32,559 nt of DNA, from positions 648,890 to 681,448 of the forward strand of contig JAMPDE010000001.1 in NCBI GenBank assembly GCA_023665825.1. The letters are read 5' to 3'. The position numbers were made by a program, and so were the translations under genes. Position 1 is the stretch's first letter, and every line of letters begins with the position of its first letter. Positions 1 through 7,157 of the stretch are shown one piece after another. Under the pieces are notes generated by a model. The model had not been told where the DNA came from. It was given only the letters and a program-made list of their open reading frames with translations, and did not search any database. The DNA comes from Alistipes senegalensis (GTDB lineage Bacteria > Bacteroidota > Bacteroidia > Bacteroidales > Rikenellaceae).

Positions 1-156
1 ACGGTAATTAGAATCACTTACAGACAAAGCCTCCGTAAGGCCGCCGGGGGTCTGACTGACAGAACTACCGAAAGTCGATTCGACAGCAAGCCCGAATACA
101 GCGCACGCGGAGACCGCAATCATGCGTAAAGCGACACTTTTGACATTTATTCCCAT
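1..156 (-). CDS. Partial CDS: N-terminus of an unidentified exported protein
   Basis: An open frame runs from ATG at 156 off the window edge (52 codons, no stop). The N-terminus has basic residues (K6, R11), then a hydrophobic stretch (roughly residues 13-24, IAVSACAVFGLA) and a polar Ser/Thr-rich region, which looks like a signal peptide. An alternative start is M12 (position 123). No domain is visible in this fragment, so no function is assigned. It points away from the recombinase gene, and a TATATTTG -7-like box lies 168 bp upstream (325-332), so the two genes are divergent. The real protein lies outside the window. A 63-codon frame at 147-338 overlaps it and was judged spurious. Confidence 0.5.
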   Translation of the reverse strand, partial: MGINVKSVALRMIAVSACAVFGLAVESTFGSSVSQTPGGLTEALSVSDSNYR

Positions 157-324
157 GACGGATAAACTGTAACTTTTTTCATTAAAAACCGAGCCTCGAC
201 CCTTCCATACCACCGAACCGTCCGCGCATAACCCCTCCGAAAATCGACAGAAACATGCGCGAAACAGTTGAAAAACAAGCTGGTATATCGAAAACTACGC
301 TTTTTAACCTTCATTTTCTGACTA

Positions 325-332
325 CAAATATA
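325..332 (-). promoter_or_regulatory. Possible -7 box for the exported protein
   Basis: The minus strand reads TATATTTG, a perfect match to the Bacteroidota -7 consensus TAnnTTTG. No TTTG is found at the expected -33 spacing, and the leader would be about 160 nt, so the call is tentative. Confidence 0.35.
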
Positions 333-389
333 ATGCATATTTCTTTTCGTTGGACATTTTTTTACAAAAAATTGATAATCAATAAAATA

Positions 390-398
390 CCCCCCCCC
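390..398. repeat. C9 homopolymer in intergenic DNA
   Basis: Nine consecutive C in an otherwise AT-rich spacer. Runs of this length are prone to slipped-strand mispairing. It lies about 60 bp upstream of the candidate -7 box at 325-332, so length changes could alter promoter spacing. The only other nine-base G/C run noticed in the window is inside the HTCS gene. Confidence 0.8.
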
Positions 399-584
399 TA
401 CCGATTTTTAAGTAACTGATTTACAGCCGGTTGAAAATACTTCGCAGGCGTCCGAAACCGAATGCGCTATTAATCGAACGATTTATCATTAACGGCCGAT
501 TGCGTTTAGTCCGTTTTTTGTTGTCGAAAAACCCGAAGGCTTGTCCTTTCAGGCCGATTATTGACAATAAATTGCGACGGAAAC

Positions 585-1238
585 ATGATTATTGCCTATT
601 TGAGGGTCAGCACCGGCAAGCAAACGCTGGCCAATCAGCAAAACGAAATATCGAAATTCACGGACAGCCGCAATCTGCACGTCGACCGTTGGGTGACGGA
701 GATCGTGAGCGGCAAGAAATCGGGACGCGAGCGCAAGCTGGGTGCACTCATCCGCCGCATGAAAAAGGGGGATACGCTCATCGTGACCGAGCTGTCGCGG
801 TTGAGCCGCACGCTGACGGACATCATGACCATCGTCGGCGAACTGCTCAAAAAGGAGGTCAAGCTGTACAGCACGAAAGACCGCTATTCGTTCGACGACA
901 CGATCAACAGCAAGGTGCTCTGCTTCGCATTCGGGCTGGTGGCGGAAATCGAACGCAACCTCATCTCCATGCGGACACGCGAAGCGCTGGCGCTGCGACG
1001 CGAACAAGGCATCGTGCTGGGACGCCGCAAGGGAAGCTACACCAAACTGCAACAACTCATCGACGACCGCGTGAAAATCGTGCAGATGATGAACTGCGGC
1101 AAAAGTATCGCGGAAATCTGCCGCCAATACGACGTGGCGCGGAACACGTTCGACCGGTTCCGCAAACAATACACTTATATAATAAAGCACGGCGAACGCC
1201 AACGCTACCGCGTGAACGGGGCCGGAGCGAATCTCTGA
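585..1238 (+). CDS. Mpi-like serine DNA invertase/resolvase
   Basis: A 217-residue small serine recombinase. It begins MIIAYLRVSTGKQ, the family N-terminus with the nucleophilic serine at residue 9, followed by the LSRLSRTL helix region and the VAEIERNLISMRTREAL long helix. The C-terminus has a helix-turn-helix (about residues 150-195, GKSIAEICRQYDVARNTFDR). It resembles the Bacteroides 'master DNA invertase' Mpi group, which flips promoters of surface loci; that role here is inferred from family. ATG at 585 is chosen because homologs start just before the catalytic serine; an in-frame TTG at 561 would add eight unconserved residues. No invertible segment or transposon partner is recognisable nearby, so its target is probably elsewhere. 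It could also be a relic resolvase of a lost element. Confidence 0.85.
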   Translation: MIIAYLRVSTGKQTLANQQNEISKFTDSRNLHVDRWVTEIVSGKKSGRERKLGALIRRMKKGDTLIVTELSRLSRTLTDIMTIVGELLKKEVKLYSTKDRYSFDDTINSKVLCFAFGLVAEIERNLISMRTREALALRREQGIVLGRRKGSYTKLQQLIDDRVKIVQMMNCGKSIAEICRQYDVARNTFDRFRKQYTYIIKHGERQRYRVNGAGANL

Positions 1239-1245
1239 CCGGATT

Positions 1246-1277
1246 TTTGGCGGATTACGCCATTTTGCCTACTTTTA
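1246..1277 (+). promoter_or_regulatory. Promoter of engB
   Basis: TTTG at 1246-1249, a 20-bp spacer, then TACTTTTA at 1270-1277 (seven of eight matches to TAnnTTTG). Both elements and their spacing fit the Bacteroidota housekeeping consensus. The box lies 64 bp before the preferred engB start. Confidence 0.55.
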
Positions 1278-1341
1278 CGGCGATACGCGACGAGGCGCGG
1301 CCGGACGAGACGGCTCGCGTGCGCCGCAAATGCCATTCGCC

Positions 1342-1938
1342 ATGCAGATACAGCACGCCGCATTCCAATGCTCTTCGGAGCGCATCACGCAGGTGCCGAA
1401 AGACACGCTGCCCGACATCGCGTTCATCGGCCGGAGCAACGTGGGCAAATCGTCGCTCATCAACATGCTGACAGGCCGCAACGGACTGGCCAAAGTCTCG
1501 GGCACGCCCGGCAAAACACGGCTGATCAATCACTTCCGCATCGACGACCGCTGGTATCTGGTCGATCTGCCGGGCTACGGCTATGCCCGCACCTCGAAAA
1601 CCCAACGCGGAGAGTTCGCGCGAATCATCACGGACTACGTGCTCCGGTGCGAACGGCTGCATTTCCTGTTCGTGCTGGTCGATATCCGGCTCGAACCGCA
1701 ACGCATCGACCTGCGATTCATCGAGCTGCTGGGCGAACACGGCATTCCGTTCGGAATCATCTTCACGAAAACGGACAAGCTGTCGAAAACGCAGACCCGA
1801 CACAGCATCGCCCGATTCGGCGAAGCCCTGCGCGAACAATGGGAAGAGCTGCCGCCGATGCTGGTCAGTTCGTCGGCGCGGGGCGACGGACGGCAGGAGA
1901 TTCTCGATTTCATCGGCGAATGTCTCGGGAATTTTTAA
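1342..1938 (+). CDS. engB: Ribosome biogenesis GTPase EngB (YsxC/YihA)
   Basis: A 198-residue GTPase of the TrmE-Era-EngA-EngB family that assists large-subunit ribosome assembly. All G motifs are visible: G1 GRSNVGKSS (Lys36, Ser37), the G2-region Thr in SGTPGKTRLIN, G3 DLPGYG, G4 FTKTDK and G5 SSA. Length is normal for the family. ATG at 1342 (MQIQHAAFQ) aligns with the usual MEIKSAEF start; an in-frame ATG at 1330 would add four residues. It has its own consensus promoter and sits 85 bp before prs on the same strand. It is a housekeeping gene unrelated to the PUL. Confidence 0.93.
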   Translation: MQIQHAAFQCSSERITQVPKDTLPDIAFIGRSNVGKSSLINMLTGRNGLAKVSGTPGKTRLINHFRIDDRWYLVDLPGYGYARTSKTQRGEFARIITDYVLRCERLHFLFVLVDIRLEPQRIDLRFIELLGEHGIPFGIIFTKTDKLSKTQTRHSIARFGEALREQWEELPPMLVSSSARGDGRQEILDFIGECLGNF

Positions 1939-1991
1939 CCGATTGTTGAAAAATCGGGCCGGAACGGCATCGTTTTTTCGCCGCATTGTCC

Positions 1992-1999
1992 TATCTTTG
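1992..1999 (+). promoter_or_regulatory. -7 box of the prs promoter
   Basis: TATCTTTG is a perfect TAnnTTTG match, 24 bp before the prs ATG. A T6 run lies upstream, but no TTTG is at the ideal -33 distance. Confidence 0.6.
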
Positions 2000-2023
2000 C
2001 GACAACGTTAACCATCATCACCC

Positions 2024-2965
2024 ATGGCCATCCACAAAATCAAAATTTTCTCCGGTCGCGGCTCGGAATACCTCGCCGCCAAAATCGCATCGAGCTTCGG
2101 CACGAAACTCGGACAAGCCGAAGTCCTGCAATTCAGCGACGGAGAGTTCCAGCCCTGCTACAACGAGTCGATTCGCGGCTGTACGGTCTTCATCATCCAG
2201 TCGACCTTCCCGCCGACGGACAACCTGATGGAGCTGTTGATGATGATCGACGCCGCCCGACGGGCTTCGGCCTACAAGGTGGTGGCCGTGATGCCCTACT
2301 TCGGCTGGGCGCGCCAAGACCGCAAAGACCGTCCGCGCGTGCCGATCGGAGCCAAACTGGTCGCCAACCTGCTGATGGCGGCGGGCGTGGACCGCATCAT
2401 GACGATGGACCTGCACGCCGACCAGATTCAGGGATTTTTCGACATACCGGTCGACGCACTCTATGCCAGCGGCATTTTCGTGCCCTACATCAAAAGCCTG
2501 AACATCCAAGACCTCTCGATCGCCGCCCCCGACATGGGCGGAGCGAAACGGGCCAATACCTACGCGAAACTGCTCGGCACCCCCATCATCATTTCGCACA
2601 AGGAACGGGCGAAACCCAACGTCGTGGGCAAGATGACCGCCATCGGCGACGTCGAGGGGCGCAACGTGCTGATCGTGGACGACATGATCGATACGGCGGG
2701 CACGATCTGTATGGCCGCCGACATGCTGATGTCGCGCGGCGCAAAGAGCGTGCGGGCCGCTATCACGCACCCCGTGCTGTCGGGCCCGGCCTACGACCGC
2801 ATCAACGCCAGCGCGCTGGAAGAGGTCATCGTGACGGACACGATTCCGCTCAACCCCGACCGCGACCTGCACAAGTTCACGGTGCTGTCGGTTGCGGACA
2901 TCTTCGCCGACGTCATCGAGCGCGTCCACAACTACAAGGAAATCTCGTCGATATTCTTCAAATAG
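2024..2965 (+). CDS. prs: Ribose-phosphate pyrophosphokinase (PRPP synthetase)
   Basis: 313 residues, the normal class I length. It makes phosphoribosyl pyrophosphate from ribose 5-phosphate and ATP in the cytoplasm for nucleotide, His, Trp and NAD synthesis. The N-terminal KIFSGRGSEYLAAKIA and FSDGEFQPCYNESIRG segments, the MDLHADQIQGFFDIPVDAL segment, the PDMGGAKRA loop and the PRPP-binding VLIVDDMIDTAGT motif (Asp219, Asp220) are all present. It has its own -7 box. Its stop codon ends one base before the stop of the convergent HTCS gene, so the two transcripts must overlap or terminate inside each other. Confidence 0.96.
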   Translation: MAIHKIKIFSGRGSEYLAAKIASSFGTKLGQAEVLQFSDGEFQPCYNESIRGCTVFIIQSTFPPTDNLMELLMMIDAARRASAYKVVAVMPYFGWARQDRKDRPRVPIGAKLVANLLMAAGVDRIMTMDLHADQIQGFFDIPVDALYASGIFVPYIKSLNIQDLSIAAPDMGGAKRANTYAKLLGTPIIISHKERAKPNVVGKMTAIGDVEGRNVLIVDDMIDTAGTICMAADMLMSRGAKSVRAAITHPVLSGPAYDRINASALEEVIVTDTIPLNPDRDLHKFTVLSVADIFADVIERVHNYKEISSIFFK

Positions 2966-2966
2966 A

Positions 2967-5900
2967 TTATTCGGCCGCTCCTTTCGAGCGGTTGCGGATG
3001 TACTCCGTCGGCAGGCACCCCACGTATTTCTTGAAACTCGTAGCGAAATACGACGGCGAATTGAACCCGACCATCGCGCTGATTTCGGCGATCGAGTGCT
3101 TGCGTTCGAGCAACAGTTTGCAAGCGTAGTTGAACCGGATTTTGCGGATGAACTTTGTCGCCGATTCGCCCGTGATCGACTTCATTTTGAGGTGCAGATT
3201 CGAGCGGCTCATACAGAGCGCCTTGCTGAAATCGTTCGACGAGAACTCCTCGTTGTCCATGTTCTCCTCCACGACCCGAATCGCCTTTTTCAGAAATTCG
3301 CCGTCCATCGGATTGGAAACGATTTTGTCGGGCTCGATTTCGGCGTTGTCCGAATAATGGTGGCGCATCCGGTAGTGCGCTTTGAGGAGGTTCTGCACTT
3401 TGGCACGCAGCAACGACACCGACACCGGCATCGGAAGATAGCCGTCGGCACCCGCTTCGATGCCGGTAATCTGTTCCTCGACCCCGCCGTCGGGTGCGAG
3501 CAGCACGACCGGAATGTGGCACGTGCGGATGTTCTGCTTCACCATGCGGCACAATTTCAGCCCGTCGATTCCCGGTAACAGGCGGTCGGCAATGAGCAGG
3601 TCGGGTTCCAGCGTTTTGAGCTTTTCGAGGGCCTCGTTGCCGTCCGTGACCACGTGCATGTCGTAGTGCCGCTGGAAGTGGTCGGCGATGTAGCGGCCCA
3701 CTTCGGCGTTGGGTTCGGCCAGCAGGATGACTTCGCGGTGTGCTGCGGCATCCTCGTCGGCCGTATCGAGGTCGGCGCGTCCGTCGTCGAGCCACTCGTC
3801 GGGGCGGAACTGCTGGGCGTCTCGGATGATCGAACCGCGCACGTCGTCGGCCCGCGCCCGCTTTTCTTCGGGATAGGCTTCCAGTTCGGCCGGCAAGGTG
3901 ATGATGAACTCGCTGTATTCGCCGGCACGGCTTTGCACCTCGATGCTTCCCTGATGCAGTTCGACGATGCGCCGAACGATAGACAAGCCCAATCCGCTGC
4001 CCGATGCGGTATCGTCGGCCTGATAGAAACGGTCGAACGCATGCCGCTGCTGTTCGGGCGTCATGCCGGCGCCGCTGTCGCGCACCGAAAGCCGGAAACT
4101 CCGGTCGCCCCGCTGGACGGATACCCGAATCATCCCGCCGTCGGGCGTAAACTTGAAGGCATTGGAGAGCAGGTTGGTCAGCATCATTTCGAGGAACATG
4201 CGGTCGACGGGCAGTGCCTCGCCGTGCAGCTCGGACGAAAGGATGTAGTCCATGTCGCGGTTCTGCGCCACCTCCTCGAACATCGAAAAGACCTCCGAAA
4301 CGATGCTGTCGACATCCTGCACGGCCACTTTCATGCGGAATACGCCCAGCTCGGCCTTGCGGTAGTCGAGCAGCTGGTTGATGATGTGCAGCAGTTTCAG
4401 GCTGTTGCGATAGACGTAGTTGAGCCGCGACGCGACGTACTTGTCGGGCGTGCCGTATTCGCGGATTTCCTGCAACGGCGAGAGCACCAGCGTCAACGGC
4501 GTGCGCAGTTCGTGCGACAGGTTGATGTAAAACTGGATTTTCTCTTGGTTCAACTCGGCGAGCTGGGCGCTTTGCAGGCGTTCGAGCCGCAACTGCATCC
4601 GCATTTTCAGCCGTCCGAGCACGGTATAGACCACCAGACCGAGCGCACCCAGTGCCAAGAGCACCCATGCCACGAATGCGCCGGTCGTCTGCCACCACAG
4701 CGGTTTCACGCGGATGGCGACCTCCGCGATGCGGTCGCTCCAACGGCCGTCGCTGTTGGCGGCGCGCACACGGAACGTATAGCGTCCGGGTTCGAGGTTC
4801 GAGTAGGAGGCTTCGGGATTGGCGGTTTCGTACCAGCGGGTATTGAAACCTTCCAGTTTGTAGGCGAAGCGGTTCTGCCCGCCCGAAAGCGGATCGGCCG
4901 CCACGAACCGCACGGCGAAAAGGTTGCAGTCGGAGGGGAACTCGGCCGCACGCACGCGCCCGAGCGAATCGCGTTCGATGTGCACGCGGTCGTCGTCCTG
5001 CGCATCGGCCACGTCGAGCCCGACGATTTGCGTCTCGGGAACGAACGGACTATCGACCAACTCGTGCGGCCGGAACCACGTCAAGCCGCCGATGCCGCCG
5101 AAGTAGAATACACCGTCATGCCCTTTGTAGCAAGCACCCGGATTGAACTGGTTGTTGGCGATGCCGTCGCGCGAAGTGTAGGTGCGGAACTGCCCTTTCT
5201 GCACGTCGAGGCAGGCCAGTCCGCCGTTAGTCGAAATCCACAGACGCCCCAACTCGTCTTCGAGCACTCCGTGCACGATGTCGTTGGGCAGTCCGTCGGC
5301 AGTCGTGAAACGGGTAAACGTTCCGTCGGGTTCGTCGAACCGGAACAGTCCGCGACGGGTTCCGACCCATATGTTACGGCGCGAATCTTCCGTAATGCAC
5401 ACGATGCCAAGCTCTTGTCTTCGGGGGGGGGATTTTGCGCCCGCCGAAGCATGCAGCTCGGGCGTACTGACCTCCCGCCGGTCGGGCAGCCAAAGATAGA
5501 GCCCCGAAGCCGTTCCGATCCATACCCGCTGCCGGGAGTCGCGGAACAACGAATTGATGGACAACGAAGCGAGGCGCGGTTCGTAATCGGTACACCGATG
5601 CCGCGAAAAACGCCCCGAAGCCGGGTCGAACGAGAGCAGACCGTTGAGCGACCCGACCCACAACGTACCATCGTCATCGTCGAGCAGCGCATAACAGCTG
5701 TTGTTGATCGGAATGTTGGCATTGATCGGGAAATGGCGCGTGCGGCGCGTAGCGAGGTGCATCCGGGTCAATCCGCCCGCATGGGTGCCGATCCAAAGGT
5801 TGCCGCGTCCGTCGGGGCGAATGCACTTGACGTTGTTCGAGAGCAGGGCACCGTTATCGACGTTGTACTCCGAAAAACGGCCCGTACGACGGTCGTAGAG

Positions 5901-7037
5901 GTTCACCCCGTCGTCGTTCGTCCCGATCCACAGCATGCTGTCGGGCTCCTCGACGATGCACCCGACCGTATTGTCGCCCAACGAATTGCGCGAAGGGACG
6001 TTGCGCAGGACGCCGAAGCGCCGCGCCAGCGGGTGGTAATAACTCACACCGCCGTAATAGGTGCCCAACCACACCCCCTGCTGGCTGTCGATGAAAATCG
6101 AACGGATCGAATTGTGGCTCAATGCGCCGGGCTCGGCCGTGCGGACATATCGCTCGAAACGGCCCGAACGGGGGTCATAAATCGACAATCCGTCGAACGT
6201 ACCGACCCACAAACGGCCGTCGGCATCGGTTTTCAGTACACGGATGTAGTCGGAACACAATCCGGGATGCTCCGCCGCACGATAACGGGCCACGACCTGC
6301 AAGGCGGCGTCCACCCGATAAAGTCCGTTCCCGTGCGTAGCGACCCAAAAACCGTCGGCTCCGTCGGGAATGATGCTCGCCACGTCGAAACGGGCCAGCT
6401 GCGGCAACACGCGCGTAAGGTTGCCATAAGTCGAGGAATAGGTATAGATGCCGGTCGAGGTGCCGACCAGAAAACCGTCGCGGAACGGACACAACGAACG
6501 GAAATCGGCCCCTTTGAGGTAGGCCTTGATCTCCATGTCGCGCGTCGCGCGGTCGAAAAAGACGAGACCAGAATCGGTCGCCAACAACAATCCGCGACCA
6601 TCGCAATCGGCAATGCCGAATACCTGCATCGGGTGTCCGTCGAGACGGAAATTCTCGAACGTTCCGGTCGCCGCGTCGAAGCAGGCCAGCCCCGAAGCGG
6701 TGCCGACCCACATCCGGCCGCCGTCGGGCCGAAGCGCACAAACGTAGTTGTCGCCCAAACTCGACGCATCGGCTTCGTCGTGGCGGAAGACCGTGAACGT
6801 ATGGCCGTCGTAACGGTTCAGGCCATCCTGCGTTCCCATCCAGATACGGCCGAGCGGGTCTTGGGCCATCGCCAGCACGGTGCTTTGGGACAATCCGTCG
6901 TCGACCGACAGCGTGCGGAACTCGATCGGCGCAGCGACAACGGGCCACGCGAGCAAACACGCGGCCACCCACCACCAAATCCGGCCGAATCTTTCCGAAA
7001 ACGGCCTGCCCATTCGACTGGATGCGCTCTGATTCAT
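2967..7037 (-). CDS. Hybrid two-component system sensor/regulator (HTCS) of the heparan sulfate PUL
   Basis: 1356 residues combining sensor kinase and AraC-type activator in one inner-membrane protein. In order: signal peptide (about 1-35); periplasmic double propeller with 14 visible repeats of the RIWMGTQDGL / NLWIGTHAGGL type (about 40-700); Y_Y_Y domain (about 715-795); transmembrane helix (about 798-820); HisKA with His842 in NLSHELRTP; HATPase with Asn959, DSGAGM and GSGLGLSIV; receiver (about 1103-1216); AraC helix-turn-helix (about 1245-1345). Phospho-acceptor Asp1151 is kept, but the receiver has Pro1109 in the acidic pair, Ala1181 for the switch Thr/Ser and Met1203 for the conserved Lys. 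A C9 run encodes Ser-Pro-Pro-Arg near residue 537. B. thetaiotaomicron BT4663 is the equivalent regulator of its heparin PUL. Start 7037 is the longest; M9 (7013) also gives a good signal peptide and fits the candidate promoter better. Confidence 0.95.
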   Translation of the reverse strand: MNQSASSRMGRPFSERFGRIWWWVAACLLAWPVVAAPIEFRTLSVDDGLSQSTVLAMAQDPLGRIWMGTQDGLNRYDGHTFTVFRHDEADASSLGDNYVCALRPDGGRMWVGTASGLACFDAATGTFENFRLDGHPMQVFGIADCDGRGLLLATDSGLVFFDRATRDMEIKAYLKGADFRSLCPFRDGFLVGTSTGIYTYSSTYGNLTRVLPQLARFDVASIIPDGADGFWVATHGNGLYRVDAALQVVARYRAAEHPGLCSDYIRVLKTDADGRLWVGTFDGLSIYDPRSGRFERYVRTAEPGALSHNSIRSIFIDSQQGVWLGTYYGGVSYYHPLARRFGVLRNVPSRNSLGDNTVGCIVEEPDSMLWIGTNDDGVNLYDRRTGRFSEYNVDNGALLSNNVKCIRPDGRGNLWIGTHAGGLTRMHLATRRTRHFPINANIPINNSCYALLDDDDGTLWVGSLNGLLSFDPASGRFSRHRCTDYEPRLASLSINSLFRDSRQRVWIGTASGLYLWLPDRREVSTPELHASAGAKSPPRRQELGIVCITEDSRRNIWVGTRRGLFRFDEPDGTFTRFTTADGLPNDIVHGVLEDELGRLWISTNGGLACLDVQKGQFRTYTSRDGIANNQFNPGACYKGHDGVFYFGGIGGLTWFRPHELVDSPFVPETQIVGLDVADAQDDDRVHIERDSLGRVRAAEFPSDCNLFAVRFVAADPLSGGQNRFAYKLEGFNTRWYETANPEASYSNLEPGRYTFRVRAANSDGRWSDRIAEVAIRVKPLWWQTTGAFVAWVLLALGALGLVVYTVLGRLKMRMQLRLERLQSAQLAELNQEKIQFYINLSHELRTPLTLVLSPLQEIREYGTPDKYVASRLNYVYRNSLKLLHIINQLLDYRKAELGVFRMKVAVQDVDSIVSEVFSMFEEVAQNRDMDYILSSELHGEALPVDRMFLEMMLTNLLSNAFKFTPDGGMIRVSVQRGDRSFRLSVRDSGAGMTPEQQRHAFDRFYQADDTASGSGLGLSIVRRIVELHQGSIEVQSRAGEYSEFIITLPAELEAYPEEKRARADDVRGSIIRDAQQFRPDEWLDDGRADLDTADEDAAAHREVILLAEPNAEVGRYIADHFQRHYDMHVVTDGNEALEKLKTLEPDLLIADRLLPGIDGLKLCRMVKQNIRTCHIPVVLLAPDGGVEEQITGIEAGADGYLPMPVSVSLLRAKVQNLLKAHYRMRHHYSDNAEIEPDKIVSNPMDGEFLKKAIRVVEENMDNEEFSSNDFSKALCMSRSNLHLKMKSITGESATKFIRKIRFNYACKLLLERKHSIAEISAMVGFNSPSYFATSFKKYVGCLPTEYIRNRSKGAAE
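5423..5431 (-). repeat. C9 homopolymer inside the HTCS coding sequence
   Basis: Nine G on the plus strand, so nine C in the coding strand, within the codons for Ser-Pro-Pro-Arg (about residues 536-539) between propeller repeats. The frame is intact in this sequence. Both other frames close downstream, one by about 5374 and the other by about 5081, well before the membrane helix, kinase and DNA-binding domains. A one-base slip would therefore abolish the regulator. Confidence 0.85.
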
Positions 7038-7041
7038 CGGT

Positions 7042-7070
7042 TAAATATACGCATTTTTTCGGGAAAACAA
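7042..7070 (-). promoter_or_regulatory. Weak candidate promoter of the HTCS gene
   Basis: The minus strand has TATATTTA (7042-7049, seven of eight matches to TAnnTTTG) with a TTG 18 bp upstream (7068-7070). Transcription would begin at about the annotated ATG at 7037, which would favour the internal start at 7013. A perfect 8-bp hairpin (CGGGAAAA, loop CAA, TTTTCCCG; 7060-7078) overlaps the upstream half. Confidence 0.35.
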
Positions 7071-7081
7071 TTTTCCCGCCG

Positions 7082-7125
7082 AAAAACTGCCGCGCGGGCC
7101 GCAACCGTCGAAGATTGCAGCCCGC
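7082..7125 (-). terminator. Imperfect terminator after the PL15 gene
   Basis: On the minus strand, arms 7125-7115 and 7104-7094 pair over ten base pairs with one mismatch (GCGGGC ... GCCCGC core) around a 10-nt loop. TTTTT follows eight bases later (7086-7082). It begins 32 bases after the PL15 stop. The long stem-to-T distance makes it weak, so some read-through into the HTCS gene is likely. Confidence 0.4.
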
Positions 7126-7157
7126 ACAACGCAAAGCCTCACGATGCGAACGAAATG

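Larger units (their letters stand above)
157..584. other. AT-rich divergent intergenic region with a C9 tract
   Basis: There are 428 bases without a convincing gene between the partial exported protein and the recombinase. The region is much richer in A/T than the flanking genes. It contains a run of nine C at 390-398, a T7 run near 355-363, a TATATTTG box on the minus strand (325-332) and a small palindrome (AATCG/CGATT, 472-483). No TAnnTTTG box was found facing the recombinase. No pair of long inverted repeats marking an invertible segment was seen by eye. Confidence 0.6.

Noticed and set aside
147-338. A 63-codon minus-strand frame in the left spacer.
   Set aside because: Overlaps the better-supported signal-peptide frame and a -7-like box, and resembles no protein family.
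472-532. Small palindromes upstream of the recombinase as invertase crossover sites.
   Set aside because: Arms of five or six bases only, with no matching distant inverted copy seen; insufficient for a recombination-site call.
431-1471. A 346-codon plus-strand frame across the recombinase and engB start.
   Set aside because: Runs out of frame through two real genes and is rich in Arg/His/Pro.
1939-1957. A 6-bp hairpin (CCGATT/AATCGG) after engB as a terminator.
   Set aside because: Short stem and no T run follows; prs has its own promoter in the same gap.
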